Shown piece by piece: positions 33,061 to 42,854 of a stretch of 61,148 nucleotides of DNA. Made by a program: the position numbers and the translations under genes. This DNA is from Parasporobacterium sp. Lineage in GTDB: Bacteria; Bacillota; Clostridia; Lachnospirales; Lachnospiraceae. The number at the start of each line of letters is the position of its first letter. Position 1 is the first letter of the stretch. The stretch covers positions 1-61,148 of the forward strand of contig JAFWOB010000024.1 in assembly GCA_017510065.1 (NCBI GenBank). The letters are read 5' to 3'. Under the pieces are notes generated by a model. The model searched no databases. It was not told where the DNA came from and saw only the letters and a program-made list of their open reading frames with translations.

Positions 33061-34419
33061 ATGAAATACCTTGTCAGGGACAGATCCTTCTATACCAAAC
33101 TACTGGCGCTCAGTATTCCGATGGCGGGGCAGCAGCTCCTGACCGCCGGTGTCAACATGATCGACACTCTCATGGTCGGGCAATTGGATGAGATTGCTCT
33201 CTCCTCGGTCTCCATGGCCGGTCAGGTCCAATTTTTGTTTATCTTCATGAGCCTGGGTACCGGCATCGGCGCCAGCATCATGCTGTCCCGCTACTGGGGC
33301 GGCAAGAATGAAGTCAGCATCAAAAAGACCATTACCATCGCCTTTCGCTTCATTATCGCGCTGGCCGCTGTCTATACGCTGCTGGTCGGACTCTTCCCCC
33401 GGGCAGTCATGAATATCCTGACCACCGAGGAAGTTGTTATCACTACCGGCGTCACCTATCTGAAATGGTCGATCCCATGTTATTTTCTGATCGGACTCCC
33501 TACTATCTGTACCTGTATCCTGCGCAACATCGGGAAAGTGCGGATTCCCTTATATACTTCCATCGGAGCATTTGTCGTAAACATATTCTTTAACTGGGTA
33601 TTCATCTTCGGAAAACTGGGAATGCCCAGAATGGAAGTGGCCGGCGCTGCCCTGGGTACCATGATCGCCAGAGCGTTCGAAACGGTTGTGATCGTTGTCT
33701 ATGTGTTTGCCAAAGACAAAGTCATCCGTTACCGGATCAAGGACCTTCTGATGCCCTGCCGGGACCTGGTAAAGGAATTCTTCAAGATCACGATCCCCAC
33801 TGTGGTAAGCGACACCCTGGTCGGCCTTGGCATGACCATGTGTACGGCAGTCGGCGGCAGGATCAGCGTGGCATTTATGTCAGGCAATTCCATTACAGCT
33901 GTGATGCAGCAGATCATGTCCGTCTTCAGCCACAGTATTTCCAGCGCTTCCCAGATCGTGATCGGAAACACACTCGGCGAAGGGCGTAAGGACGACGTCC
34001 GGAGCGAAAGTATTACCCTTCTGCTGATTTCCGTAGGACTGGGTCTGATCGTGGGAGCAGGCATTTTCATCCTGGCAGGTCCGATCGTAAATGGCTACAA
34101 GCTGACCCCGGAAACACATGACGTGGCAATGCAGCTGATGTACGGACAGGCCATTGCCACCGTACTCATGCTTCCCTCCTGCGAACTCACCAAGGGAATC
34201 CTCCGGGGAGGCGGCGATACCCGTTTCCTGATGATCGCCGAAGTCCTGTTCCTCTGGGTCCTTAGCATTCCTCTCGGGTACGTAACCGGCGTAATCTTAA
34301 GGTGGAGCCCGATCATCGTATTCCTGATGCTCCGGATCGATCACGTCTGCAAGATCATATGGTGTCTGCTGCGATTCCGCACTGACAAATGGATCAAGAA
34401 GATCAAAACTGCGGAGTGA
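33061..34419 (+). CDS. MATE family efflux transporter 2
   Basis: A 452-residue MATE transporter, paralogue of the one at 9786 (shared features: LALSIPMAGQQLLTAGVNMID, SRYWGGKN, PRMEVAGAALGTM, LRGGGDTRFLM). About 12 hydrophobic segments are seen. The ATG at 33061 has AAGGA ten bases upstream; the longer frame from 32998 covers its promoter. Divergent from the BKACE gene and ended by a strong terminator, it forms a single-gene unit. It may export a metabolite or protect against an intermediate. Confidence 0.93.
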   Translation: MKYLVRDRSFYTKLLALSIPMAGQQLLTAGVNMIDTLMVGQLDEIALSSVSMAGQVQFLFIFMSLGTGIGASIMLSRYWGGKNEVSIKKTITIAFRFIIALAAVYTLLVGLFPRAVMNILTTEEVVITTGVTYLKWSIPCYFLIGLPTICTCILRNIGKVRIPLYTSIGAFVVNIFFNWVFIFGKLGMPRMEVAGAALGTMIARAFETVVIVVYVFAKDKVIRYRIKDLLMPCRDLVKEFFKITIPTVVSDTLVGLGMTMCTAVGGRISVAFMSGNSITAVMQQIMSVFSHSISSASQIVIGNTLGEGRKDDVRSESITLLLISVGLGLIVGAGIFILAGPIVNGYKLTPETHDVAMQLMYGQAIATVLMLPSCELTKGILRGGGDTRFLMIAEVLFLWVLSIPLGYVTGVILRWSPIIVFLMLRIDHVCKIIWCLLRFRTDKWIKKIKTAE

Positions 34420-34440
34420 TCCTGCATGAATTCCAAAAAG

Positions 34441-34469
34441 CAGCCGCAATCATATGCGGCTGTTTTTTT
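34441..34469 (+). terminator. Rho-independent terminator after MATE transporter 2
   Basis: CAGCCGCA and TGCGGCTG pair around a six-base loop and are followed by seven T residues. It separates the transporter gene from the following operon. Confidence 0.9.
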
Positions 34470-34649
34470 GTGAATAACGAACAGCTATATGAGTACTATT
34501 CATTCATATTTTGTTATTAATGCACAGAAATGATGATTATTTATTATTTCAGTCTGTTTCAGACAGGTGTTATTATTTAATCGTAGAATTGTTATTTTCA
34601 ACTAATTACCAGATTGTTATCAAAGTCATTTAAGTTAGGAGGAAAAGAA
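34470..34649 (+). promoter_or_regulatory. Upstream region of the plus-strand importer/GRE3 operon
   Basis: This AT-rich 180-base stretch should hold the operon promoter. TTGTTA near 34511 with a weak -10 seventeen bases on is the best I see. A small dyad GTCTG-N3-CAGAC at 34552-34564 could be a regulator site. The evidence for an exact promoter is poor. Confidence 0.35.
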
Positions 34650-36263
34650 ATGAAAAAAGCATTTACCCTAATCCTGGCACTTCTCATTATCCTGAGCTGT
34701 CTGGTGGCCGGTCCGATGGCCGCAGCTGCAGCTGACGCAGCTCCCGAAGAGGGGCAGGCACTCGTTGTGTCCGGCGAAGTTGCGCCGAACAAAGTCAAAT
34801 CTGATGAAACCCTGAATGTCGTTCTTCCCGAAGAACCGGCTACTCTTATTGGCAGCAAGCAGGCTGGTACCTATGCCCTTCCCATCACCAACCTTCTGCT
34901 CGATATGCCTTTCAAGTATAACCTGGAAACCGGAGAGATCGAGCCTTATCTCTTCACCGGCTATGAGTGGGTAGACGATGCGCACACAAAACTTAAATGT
35001 ACCATACGTCAAGGCGTTAAGGCGACCGATGGCAGTGAGTTTACCGCAAACGATGTTCTTTTCAGCTTCAATGAATATCATGATTTTGAGGGCGACTGGT
35101 TCACTCCTCTGGTCGATTTCGAGAACACCGAAGTTGTGGATGACTACACCATTATCATTGGCTGCGCCAGCGGCAATCCCACTTTTGCGAATGCTCTGAG
35201 CAACAGAGGCAACGTTTACATGATCGACGAGTCCTCCTATCTTGCCAGCGGCGGCAGGGACAATACCACCAATCCACAGTACGGCACAGGCAAATACAGA
35301 TTTGTCGAGTGGATCCCCGGCCAGTCTATCCTATTGGAACGCAATGAAGAGCATTGGGATACCGAGAATGTTCCCTACTATAAATATATCAAGTTTACAT
35401 TCGTTCCCGATGCTGCTACCCGTGTTATGAACATCATGAGCGGCAGCGCTGACGTTGCCCTTGCGATCAATATCGGTCAGGCTGCAGAGCTCGTCGGCAA
35501 CGACAAGTGTGCTGTCACTTTTGTAAGCACACAGGACTGCAACCGCTTCTTCATGTATGCCGGCGAGGGACATCCGACTGCCGACAAGAGAGTCCGTGAA
35601 GCCATCCGCCTCGCGCTGAACACCGAACTGCTCAATCAGGTCCATACCAGTGGAATCGCTCCTATTGAGCCGTTCTATGTCACTTCTGAATCCAAGTATT
35701 ACTATGATCCTACAGATGGTGCCGGCGTTGAATTTAACCCGGAAAAAGCCAAAGAGCTTCTGGCTGAAGCCGGATATGCAGATGGCCTTGTAATCAACGG
35801 TATCGCATTCCCGCAGAATGCTGCGATCATGACTGCAGCGCAGGCCATGCTGAAAGAAGTTGGTATTACCCTCGACTTCACCACCCCCGACGTTCCTACT
35901 TTCCTGGAAATGTCCAAGAGCGGCAACTTCGATCTGCTGTTTACGGAACTTGCCAACAGCTGTAAGTTCTTCCGTGATGCCAACGTTTTCACCGTTATCG
36001 AACCCGGCGCTGTAGCTCCCGGCAACCCCAACATTGATGATCCCGATTTCCTTACGACCGTGGTAACAGCATACAGCAGCCTTGATGAGGACGAAGCCGT
36101 TCAGGCTATTAAAGACATTGTAACGTATCTCTATGATGGCGCTTATATGATCGGTATGGGCCGTTCTCTGAACGCAGTCGCTCATAATCCCCAGCTTGAA
36201 GGCTTCTATAATGGCACCGGCACCAGCGTAGACCTTTCTCTCGTCAGACCTATCGGCGAATAA
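34650..36263 (+). CDS. ABC transporter solute-binding protein, family 5, copy 4
   Basis: A 537-residue DppA-type binding protein, first gene of the plus-strand operon. The N-terminal signal sequence MKKAFTLILALLIILSCLVAG is followed by an Ala-rich stretch; LSC could be a poor lipobox, but an AxA-type cleavage seems more likely. The mature part starts DETLNVVLPEEPATLIG and contains VREAIRLALNTELLNQV. It is clearly more distant from the other three binding proteins. AGGAGG precedes the ATG at 34650. It should feed the DppB-DppC pair that follows. Confidence 0.92.
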   Translation: MKKAFTLILALLIILSCLVAGPMAAAAADAAPEEGQALVVSGEVAPNKVKSDETLNVVLPEEPATLIGSKQAGTYALPITNLLLDMPFKYNLETGEIEPYLFTGYEWVDDAHTKLKCTIRQGVKATDGSEFTANDVLFSFNEYHDFEGDWFTPLVDFENTEVVDDYTIIIGCASGNPTFANALSNRGNVYMIDESSYLASGGRDNTTNPQYGTGKYRFVEWIPGQSILLERNEEHWDTENVPYYKYIKFTFVPDAATRVMNIMSGSADVALAINIGQAAELVGNDKCAVTFVSTQDCNRFFMYAGEGHPTADKRVREAIRLALNTELLNQVHTSGIAPIEPFYVTSESKYYYDPTDGAGVEFNPEKAKELLAEAGYADGLVINGIAFPQNAAIMTAAQAMLKEVGITLDFTTPDVPTFLEMSKSGNFDLLFTELANSCKFFRDANVFTVIEPGAVAPGNPNIDDPDFLTTVVTAYSSLDEDEAVQAIKDIVTYLYDGAYMIGMGRSLNAVAHNPQLEGFYNGTGTSVDLSLVRPIGE

Positions 36264-36283
36264 TACATGTCCTTTTAGCAAAA

Positions 36284-36318
36284 CGATGGGGGCACCGCAT
36301 CCTGTGGTACCCCCATCG
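36284..36318 (+). terminator. Strong hairpin between solute-binding protein 4 and dppB
   Basis: CGATGGGGGCACC pairs with GGTACCCCCATCG with a single mismatch around a nine-base loop. No T tract follows, so it is better seen as an mRNA-stabilising hairpin that raises binding-protein transcript levels over the downstream permease genes than as a true terminator. Confidence 0.65.
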
Positions 36319-36407
36319 CTTATAGGCTGGTGCCCTACACAAATGCATGCATTACAGGTTCCTGCCGGCCTGCTGCTAATCCTTTTTTGATCGGCGGAGG
36401 TGGTTAA

Positions 36408-37391
36408 ATGCTAAAGTATTTAACAAAAAGAATTTTATATCTTATTCCGATCCTGTTCGGCGTGATTCTGATCCTCTTCGTCCTGAACGAGATTTCCCCG
36501 GGTGATCCCGCACAGATGATTCTGGGTGTTGATGCAAAACAGGAAGATATCGATGCGCTTCGGGAAGAAATGGGATTGGACGATCCGTTTTTCACCCGTT
36601 TCTTCAGATATGTGGCACACTCTTTCACCGGAGACCTCGGCACCTCCTACCGCTCGGGAAAACCGGTGATCGACGAGCTCATGGTCCGATTCCCTGTCTC
36701 GCTGATTTTTGCGGTTGGTGCGGTTCTGTTGGGCGTTCTGATCGGCGTCCCATTGGGAATCCTGTCAGCTATCAAGCAATATACCTGGATTGACAGCGCG
36801 CTGATCGTATTTTCCATGGCCTTGATGGCGATTCCCGGCTTCTGTCTGGCGCTGTTCGGAATCCTGCTCTTTTCAGTCAAATGGGGGATCCTGCCGACGA
36901 GCGGCATTGAGACCTGGAAAGGTTATGTTCTTCCGATGGCTGTCATTACGCTGTCCGTTATGTCCACAAACATTCGTGTAACACGAACAACTATGCTGGA
37001 TGTAATGCGTCAGGATTATGTCAAAACGGCGAGAGCAAAGGGACAAAAAGAGCGTGTTGTTATTTTTAAGCACATGGTTCGCAACACGATGATCCCGCTT
37101 GTCTCCCAGATCGGTTATGATTTCGGCAACCAGCTCGGCGGCGCACTGATCATCGAAACGGTCTTCGGTGTTCCCGGCGTCGGAAAATATATTGCTGATG
37201 CCATCAATTCGAGAAACTATCCATCTGCACTAGGCGGCGTTTTTGTTCTGGCAGTTGTCTGTACCCTGATCAACCTGATTCTGGACCTCTTATATGTGTT
37301 TGTGGATCCACGCCTGAAAACGACTCTTATTCTGGATAATATTAAAAAAAGACAGAAAAAAGTAAGGAGGGTTGAGCATGGCGAAATATAA
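36408..37391 (+). CDS. dppB: ABC importer permease, DppB type, second operon
   Basis: A 327-residue permease with KYLTKRILYLIPILFGVIL at the start, EISPGDPAQM, and the coupling loop ARAKGQKERVVIFKHMVRN. Six transmembrane segments are expected. It follows the hairpin after the binding-protein gene. The 3' end overlaps the next permease gene by 14 bases, which suggests translational coupling. Confidence 0.95.
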   Translation: MLKYLTKRILYLIPILFGVILILFVLNEISPGDPAQMILGVDAKQEDIDALREEMGLDDPFFTRFFRYVAHSFTGDLGTSYRSGKPVIDELMVRFPVSLIFAVGAVLLGVLIGVPLGILSAIKQYTWIDSALIVFSMALMAIPGFCLALFGILLFSVKWGILPTSGIETWKGYVLPMAVITLSVMSTNIRVTRTTMLDVMRQDYVKTARAKGQKERVVIFKHMVRNTMIPLVSQIGYDFGNQLGGALIIETVFGVPGVGKYIADAINSRNYPSALGGVFVLAVVCTLINLILDLLYVFVDPRLKTTLILDNIKKRQKKVRRVEHGEI

Positions 37392-38289
37392 GACACCGGA
37401 AATGGAAAAAGCCGCACAGGTCAGAGCCAAGTACAGTGGAAAAAGCAGCATTGACTCTCCCGGACGACAAGCCTGGAAACGTTTGAAGCGCAATCCCACT
37501 GCTCTGGTCGGCATGTTCATTATTATAGTGGTCATCCTTGTGGCCATTTTTGCAGATGTTCTGGCTCCTTTTGATCCCAACCAGCCCGACTATATGGCTC
37601 TTAAAAAGGCACCGGATGCGGTCCACTGGTTTGGCACCGATTCGCTGGGCAGAGACATTCTCAGCCGCTGTATCTACGGCGCCAGATACTCCCTTGCGCT
37701 GTCACTCGCAACAACGATCACCTCTGCACTGACCGGCGGTCTGTTAGGTACCATCGCCGGATACCGGGGTGGGAAGACTGACAATGCTATCATGCGCGTC
37801 ATGGACGTATTTCAGGCTATTCCGATGGTGCTGATGGCCATGAGTATTACCGCTGTACTGGGTAACGGCATCCCGCAGCTTATTGTCGCCATAACCATCT
37901 CAAGTCTGTCAATCTGTGCACGTACCTTCCGTATGGCCATATTGACAGTCAGAAGCGGCGAGTATATCGAATCTTCCCGCGCTATTAATATCGGTACCTT
38001 TAAAATGATCCTGAGGCATCTTATTCCAAATGCCGTTGGTTTGCTTTCCATCCAGATGATCACCATTCTGGCTGCATCGATCGGACTCATTTCCAGCCTC
38101 AGCTACATAGGTATCGGTATTGCGCCGCCGACACCGGAATGGGGAAGTATCCTCAACCAGGGAAAAGATTTCCTCATGTCCTCCCCGCATATGGTAATTG
38201 CTCCTACATGTTGTATTTTGGTAGCAGTTCTTGGCTTCCAGCTGTTTGGTGTCGGTCTCCGCGATGCGCTTGACCCCAGAATGAAGTGA
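37378..38289 (+). CDS. dppC: ABC importer permease, DppC type, second operon
   Basis: A 303-residue permease with a polar N-terminal extension, then six predicted membrane segments, HWFGTDSLGRDILSRCIYG and the loop ESSRAINIGTFKMILRHLIP. I chose the ATG at 37378 with AAGGAGG seven bases upstream over a TTG at 37372. It ends FGVGLRDALDPRMK. It pairs with the overlapping DppB-type gene. Confidence 0.94.
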   Translation: MAKYKTPEMEKAAQVRAKYSGKSSIDSPGRQAWKRLKRNPTALVGMFIIIVVILVAIFADVLAPFDPNQPDYMALKKAPDAVHWFGTDSLGRDILSRCIYGARYSLALSLATTITSALTGGLLGTIAGYRGGKTDNAIMRVMDVFQAIPMVLMAMSITAVLGNGIPQLIVAITISSLSICARTFRMAILTVRSGEYIESSRAINIGTFKMILRHLIPNAVGLLSIQMITILAASIGLISSLSYIGIGIAPPTPEWGSILNQGKDFLMSSPHMVIAPTCCILVAVLGFQLFGVGLRDALDPRMK

Positions 38290-38299
38290 GGAACGTATT

Positions 38300-39304
38300 A
38301 TGGAAGAAAAGAAGCAAGCGCAGGATATTCTGCTTAAGATAAACAATTTCCGACTACACTATAATACCAGAGAAGAAGTGTATGAGGCCGTTAACGGTGT
38401 TTCTTTTAATCTGAAAAAAGGCACCACGCTGGGACTGGTCGGTGAGACCGGTGCGGGAAAGACCTCTATCGCTTTGGCAATCATGGGTCTGCTTCCCATT
38501 CCTCCTGCCCGCATTATTGAAGGCGAGATCCTGTTTAATGGAGAGGATCTTCTGAAAAAAGACGCGAAAGAGATGCGCAGGATCCGCGGCAACAGGATCA
38601 GTATGATCTTCCAGGATCCTATGACTGCACTTAACCCTGTATTACGCGTAGGCGATCAGATCATGGAAGTTATCAAACTGCATGACAAGATCTCCAAAGC
38701 AGAAGCAGAAGTTAAGGCACATGAAGTGCTTCAGATGGTTGGCATTGAGGATGACCGGTTTAACGATTATCCTCACCAATTCTCCGGTGGGATGAAACAG
38801 CGTGTAGTAATCGCTATGGCTCTTGTCTGCAGACCAGAACTGATCATAGCGGATGAGCCGACGACTGCACTGGATGTTACCATACAGGCGCAGGTACTCA
38901 GCATGATGAAATCCCTGCGGGATGAAATCAGAACTTCCATGCTTCTTATCACACATGATCTGGGCATTGTGGCAGAAAACTGTGATGAGTGCGCGATCAT
39001 TTATGCAGGCGAGATCATGGAGCGCGGTACGATCCGGGATATCTTCGGAAACCCGCTCCATCCATATACACTTGGGTTGTTTAACTCTATCCCCAGTCTG
39101 GACAAGGAAGTGGAGCGCCTTACTCCCATACCCGGTCTGGCAAGTGATCCTACAAACCTGCCTGAATACTGCAGCTTCTGCGACCGGTGTCCGATGCACA
39201 TCGAAAAATGCAGACAGGTGGACCCAGAAACGGTCGAAGTTTCTCCCGGCCATTTTGTGAAGTGTCATTTAGTCAGCGAAGGCAGCGCCTCCGCAGAAAG
39301 GTAA
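38300..39304 (+). CDS. dppD: ABC importer ATPase, DppD type, second operon
   Basis: A 334-residue ATPase with Walker [10 protein letters not shown], intact signature [17 protein letters not shown], Walker [13 protein letters not shown] and a C-terminal CSFCDRCPMHIEKC segment. It begins ten bases after the permease gene. It forms a heterodimer with the DppF-type ATPase that follows, whose signature is altered. Confidence 0.94.
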   Translation: MEEKKQAQDILLKINNFRLHYNTREEVYEAVNGVSFNLKKGTTLGLVGETGAGKTSIALAIMGLLPIPPARIIEGEILFNGEDLLKKDAKEMRRIRGNRISMIFQDPMTALNPVLRVGDQIMEVIKLHDKISKAEAEVKAHEVLQMVGIEDDRFNDYPHQFSGGMKQRVVIAMALVCRPELIIADEPTTALDVTIQAQVLSMMKSLRDEIRTSMLLITHDLGIVAENCDECAIIYAGEIMERGTIRDIFGNPLHPYTLGLFNSIPSLDKEVERLTPIPGLASDPTNLPEYCSFCDRCPMHIEKCRQVDPETVEVSPGHFVKCHLVSEGSASAER

Positions 39305-39314
39305 GGGGTTTACT

Positions 39315-40271
39315 ATGGCATTGATTGAAATAGAAAACCTGAAAAAATATTTCAACGTGGCCAAGGGCACACTTCACGCTGTAGACGACATCTCAATCAG
39401 CATTGATGCCGGCAAAACACTGGGTGTTGTCGGGGAATCCGGCTGTGGAAAATCAACACTGGGCAAAACAATCATGCGGTTGGAAGAGCCAACCTCCGGA
39501 AAAATCATTTACGATGGTGTGGATGTGACAGCGCTTCCCATGAAGGAGTTCAAACCTTACCGTCGTCAGATCCAGATGATATTTCAGGATCCGTTTGCCT
39601 CTCTGGATCCCCGGATGAGTGTTTCCCAGCTTATTGCCGAGCCCATCCGCTCTCTGACCGATATCAGGAACTCTTCTGAGATTGAAAAACGTGTCTATGA
39701 TCTGATGGATCTGGTCGGACTTGCAAGACGTCTTGCGAATGTATATCCTCACGAGCTTGACGGCGGACGAAGACAGCGTATCGGCATTGCCCGCGCACTC
39801 TCCTCTGAACCCCGGATGATCGTCTGTGATGAGCCGGTCTCTGCACTGGACTTTTCTATTCAGGCGCAGATCTTGAATCTTCTTCAGGATCTGCAGAAGG
39901 AACGGAATCTGACCTACATATTCATAACTCATGACCTTTCTGTTGTAAAACATATTTCTGACCAGATCGTCGTGATGTATCTGGGTCAGATCGTGGAAAA
40001 ATCCGGTACCAGGGATCTATTTGCCAACACACTGCATCCCTACACGCAAGCCCTTCTTTCCGCGATCCCCATACCCAGTCTCCAGCATGAGAAAAAACGT
40101 ATTGTCCTGCGAGGTGAACTGAGTTCACCCATCAATCCTAAGCCCGGCTGCCGCTTTGCACCGCGCTGCATCTATGCAACGGATAAATGCCGTGCGGAAA
40201 GCCCTGAACTGCGCGAATACAGCGACGGTCACTATGTTGCCTGCCATTACGCAGGAGATGCAATAAAATAA
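39315..40271 (+). CDS. dppF: ABC importer ATPase, DppF type, second operon, altered signature
   Basis: A 318-residue ATPase with Walker A GESGCGKST and Walker B MIVCDEPVSALD. Its signature is LDGGR (HELDGGRRQRIGIARAL) instead of LSGGQ, the same change as in the ATPase at 25544. The cysteine region GCRFAPRCIYATDKC is present near the C terminus. It ends 23 bases before GRE3, so the importer and GRE3 are one operon and the imported molecule is probably the GRE3 substrate or its precursor. Confidence 0.93.
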   Translation: MALIEIENLKKYFNVAKGTLHAVDDISISIDAGKTLGVVGESGCGKSTLGKTIMRLEEPTSGKIIYDGVDVTALPMKEFKPYRRQIQMIFQDPFASLDPRMSVSQLIAEPIRSLTDIRNSSEIEKRVYDLMDLVGLARRLANVYPHELDGGRRQRIGIARALSSEPRMIVCDEPVSALDFSIQAQILNLLQDLQKERNLTYIFITHDLSVVKHISDQIVVMYLGQIVEKSGTRDLFANTLHPYTQALLSAIPIPSLQHEKKRIVLRGELSSPINPKPGCRFAPRCIYATDKCRAESPELREYSDGHYVACHYAGDAIK

Positions 40272-40294
40272 AATACGAAAAGGAAGAAAATACA

Positions 40295-42742
40295 ATGATC
40301 GAATCATCAAAGGTAACCAATGATTTTGCGCAGATAGACTCTGTAAACTGTGTAACGGATAGAGTTGCAAGTCTTATAGAACTCCGTAAGAATGCGGTTG
40401 AACATATCTGCTGTGAACGCAGCCGTATCGTTACCGATTCCTGGAAAAGTACCTATGGACAGAATATTGATATCCGGCGGGCAAAGCTCTTCCGCCAGAT
40501 CATGCGGGAGAATCCCATTTCTATTTGGCCCGGTGAACTGATCGTAGGTTCCCAGTCCCAGTATGTTTTAGGTGCATCCCCTTATGTGGATTACAGTCCC
40601 GACAGTGCGATTGAAAACCTCAATACCATGGGACCTTCCGGTGGAAGTTCTGTTACTGCTGCCATGATAACGGAAGAAGAACGCCGCAGCATTCTTGAGG
40701 ACTGCGAGTTCTGGCACGGACATTCAACAGGCGACATCGTCAGGGAAGTCAGAGAGGCTAAATTTCCTTGGCTGCCAGACTGGATAGAGTCTGGTCTGGT
40801 TATGGGAATGAAGCTTGTCGCACCTCCGGGAGTTCGTACTGTTGATTATGGCAAAGTGATCCGTATCGGTCTTGAAGGGGTTATTGACGAAGCAAAAGAA
40901 GCACTCGACAATCTCCCGTATGAAACCGACAGCGCAAATGATTATCTCAGGGATTGTTTTCTGCAGGCTGTTATCATTGCATGCGAAGGCGCTATTGAAT
41001 ACGCCCAGCGCTATTCTGTCCTGGCCGCTGAGATGGCGGCGAAAGAAGCCGATCCTGTCCGCCGCGCAGAGTTGGAGGAGATCTCCCAGATCTGTGCTCA
41101 TGTACCTGCAAAACCTGCCCGTAGTTTCCGTGAAGCCGTTCAGAGTTTCTGGTTTATTCATCTTTGTCTGAATCTGGAAATGGCATTCCACGCAGAAACG
41201 CCGGGTCGTCTTGACCAATATCTCTATCCGATGTACCGCAAGGATGTTATGGTGGAACAGACGCTTTCCCGTCAGGATGCTGCAGAAATTGTTGCCTGCC
41301 TGTTTGTCAAGTTCAATCAGCTGACGTCCGTTAAGAGCAACTACGATAAAAAGAATATCCCTGGAACGCACCTTCAGAACACCACGATCTGCGGTGTTGA
41401 CAGGGATGGAAACGATGCATCCAATGAGTTGTCCTATCTGCTTCTTGAGACTCTCGCCCAGGTACAGTTTCCCCAGCCTCCGATCTACGTAAGGTACCAT
41501 AAGAATATTGACAGAAAAGTCTGGCTTAAAGCTCTTGAAGTGAATGTTCGTCGCGGTGACGGCAATCCCTCGATCCTGAGCGATGAGCCGAGAATTCCCA
41601 GCTTCGTCGATCATGGAATCACTCTTGAGGATGCAAGAGACTGGTGCTGCAGCGGCTGTGCCGGATCTATCACCTCAGCATCCATCCACGGCGGCTCCCT
41701 GGGTGTAATTGATATCAATACAGCAAAGATATTTGAATATGTTCTTAATGAAGGCAGGGAACCCAAAAACGGAAAACAGATCGGCCCGAAAACCGGTGAT
41801 CCGAGCAGCTTTACCTGCATTGAAGATTATGTCGAAGCTTTCAAAGCGCAGTTCGATGTACTGATCAAGATTCTTGTCCACATGAGTCATCTGACCGCAT
41901 TTGCTGATATAAACAGTTACCGGATCCCCTTCTGCTCCGCACTCTGCAACGACTGCATCAAGCTGGGCAAAGACGTTCGAAACGGCGGTCAGCGATATCA
42001 GCAGTTCCTCTTCCATGTAGCAGATCGTGGAATCCAGGATGTTGTTGATTCTCTCGCTGCAATCAAAAAGGTCGTCTTTGATGATAAGATTGCCACGATC
42101 GATGAGATCAAAGCAGCTCTCAAGGCGAATTTTGAGGGCTATGAAGAGCTTCGTGACAGGCTTCTCGCTGCACCGAAATACGGCAATGACGACGATTACG
42201 TCGACTGCTTCTACAGTGAGCTGGCCGAATGGTGCGGAAACCGTATCCGTCAGGAGAAGGATCCGTTCGGCTTCCCGCAGTGGGCAGGCAGAAGCGGTGC
42301 GAACACGCATCTGATGTTTGGCAAAGTAACAGGAGCACTTCCCGATGGCCGTAAAGCTGAAACGCCTCTTGCCGATGGATTCTGTTCTCCGGAGCAGGGA
42401 TGTGATATCCACGGACCTACCTGTGTTTTCAATTCCGCAGGGAAAGCAAATGTCGTTGCCAACTCCAACGCTGCACTTATGAACATGAAGTTTGAGCATA
42501 AACTGTTCGAGGACGGCAGGAATATCGATAAGCTGGCCGCGCTCCTTGAGAATTTCTTTAATAAAAACGGGTATCATGTCCAGATTAATTTCATTGACAA
42601 AGAAACACTTGAAAATGCACAGAAACGTCCGGAAGACTACTCAAATCTTATGGTTCGTGTCGCAGGCTACAGTGCGTTCTTTGTAGATCTGCCGACAAGG
42701 GTCCAGGATGACATTATAAGCAGAACCAGCCAGGATATCTGA
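40295..42742 (+). CDS. Glycyl radical enzyme of the PFL-like family, system 3 (motif GCAG)
   Basis: An 815-residue glycyl radical enzyme. The radical Gly is about residue 791 in MVRVAGYSAFFVDL. The thiyl Cys should be Cys455 in WCCSGCAGSIT, with another Cys pair at 451-452 just before. The eliminase Glu position is Gly457. WKSTYGQN and GELIVGSQSQY mark the N-terminal PFL region, and QFPQPPIYVRYH the mid-domain. The start has AAGGAAG upstream. It follows the importer ATPase gene in one operon and is followed by a hairpin and the activase. It is related to but clearly distinct from the other two GREs, and its reaction is unknown. Confidence 0.92.
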   Translation: MIESSKVTNDFAQIDSVNCVTDRVASLIELRKNAVEHICCERSRIVTDSWKSTYGQNIDIRRAKLFRQIMRENPISIWPGELIVGSQSQYVLGASPYVDYSPDSAIENLNTMGPSGGSSVTAAMITEEERRSILEDCEFWHGHSTGDIVREVREAKFPWLPDWIESGLVMGMKLVAPPGVRTVDYGKVIRIGLEGVIDEAKEALDNLPYETDSANDYLRDCFLQAVIIACEGAIEYAQRYSVLAAEMAAKEADPVRRAELEEISQICAHVPAKPARSFREAVQSFWFIHLCLNLEMAFHAETPGRLDQYLYPMYRKDVMVEQTLSRQDAAEIVACLFVKFNQLTSVKSNYDKKNIPGTHLQNTTICGVDRDGNDASNELSYLLLETLAQVQFPQPPIYVRYHKNIDRKVWLKALEVNVRRGDGNPSILSDEPRIPSFVDHGITLEDARDWCCSGCAGSITSASIHGGSLGVIDINTAKIFEYVLNEGREPKNGKQIGPKTGDPSSFTCIEDYVEAFKAQFDVLIKILVHMSHLTAFADINSYRIPFCSALCNDCIKLGKDVRNGGQRYQQFLFHVADRGIQDVVDSLAAIKKVVFDDKIATIDEIKAALKANFEGYEELRDRLLAAPKYGNDDDYVDCFYSELAEWCGNRIRQEKDPFGFPQWAGRSGANTHLMFGKVTGALPDGRKAETPLADGFCSPEQGCDIHGPTCVFNSAGKANVVANSNAALMNMKFEHKLFEDGRNIDKLAALLENFFNKNGYHVQINFIDKETLENAQKRPEDYSNLMVRVAGYSAFFVDLPTRVQDDIISRTSQDI

Positions 42743-42763
42743 TTCTGCTGTAATTCCAGATCT

Positions 42764-42804
42764 GATTCTGCCTGACTCCGCTTGCGGCGTCAGGCAGAAT
42801 TTTG
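42764..42804 (+). terminator. Terminator-like hairpin between GRE3 and its activase
   Basis: ATTCTGCCTGAC and GTCAGGCAGAAT form a long stem with an inner CCGC/GCGG pairing and are followed by TTTTG. It sits in the 112-base gap between GRE3 and its activase, just as a hairpin does in system 2, and should lower activase expression. Confidence 0.8.
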
Positions 42805-42854
42805 TAATATTTTACCCGGCTTTTATGTTAATGACAGGGAGGTGAAGCACTGAG

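Noticed and set aside
5602-42742. Bacterial microcompartment loci, common for GREs
   Set aside because: No shell protein genes, no encapsulation-type extension on the GREs and no aldehyde dehydrogenase are present.
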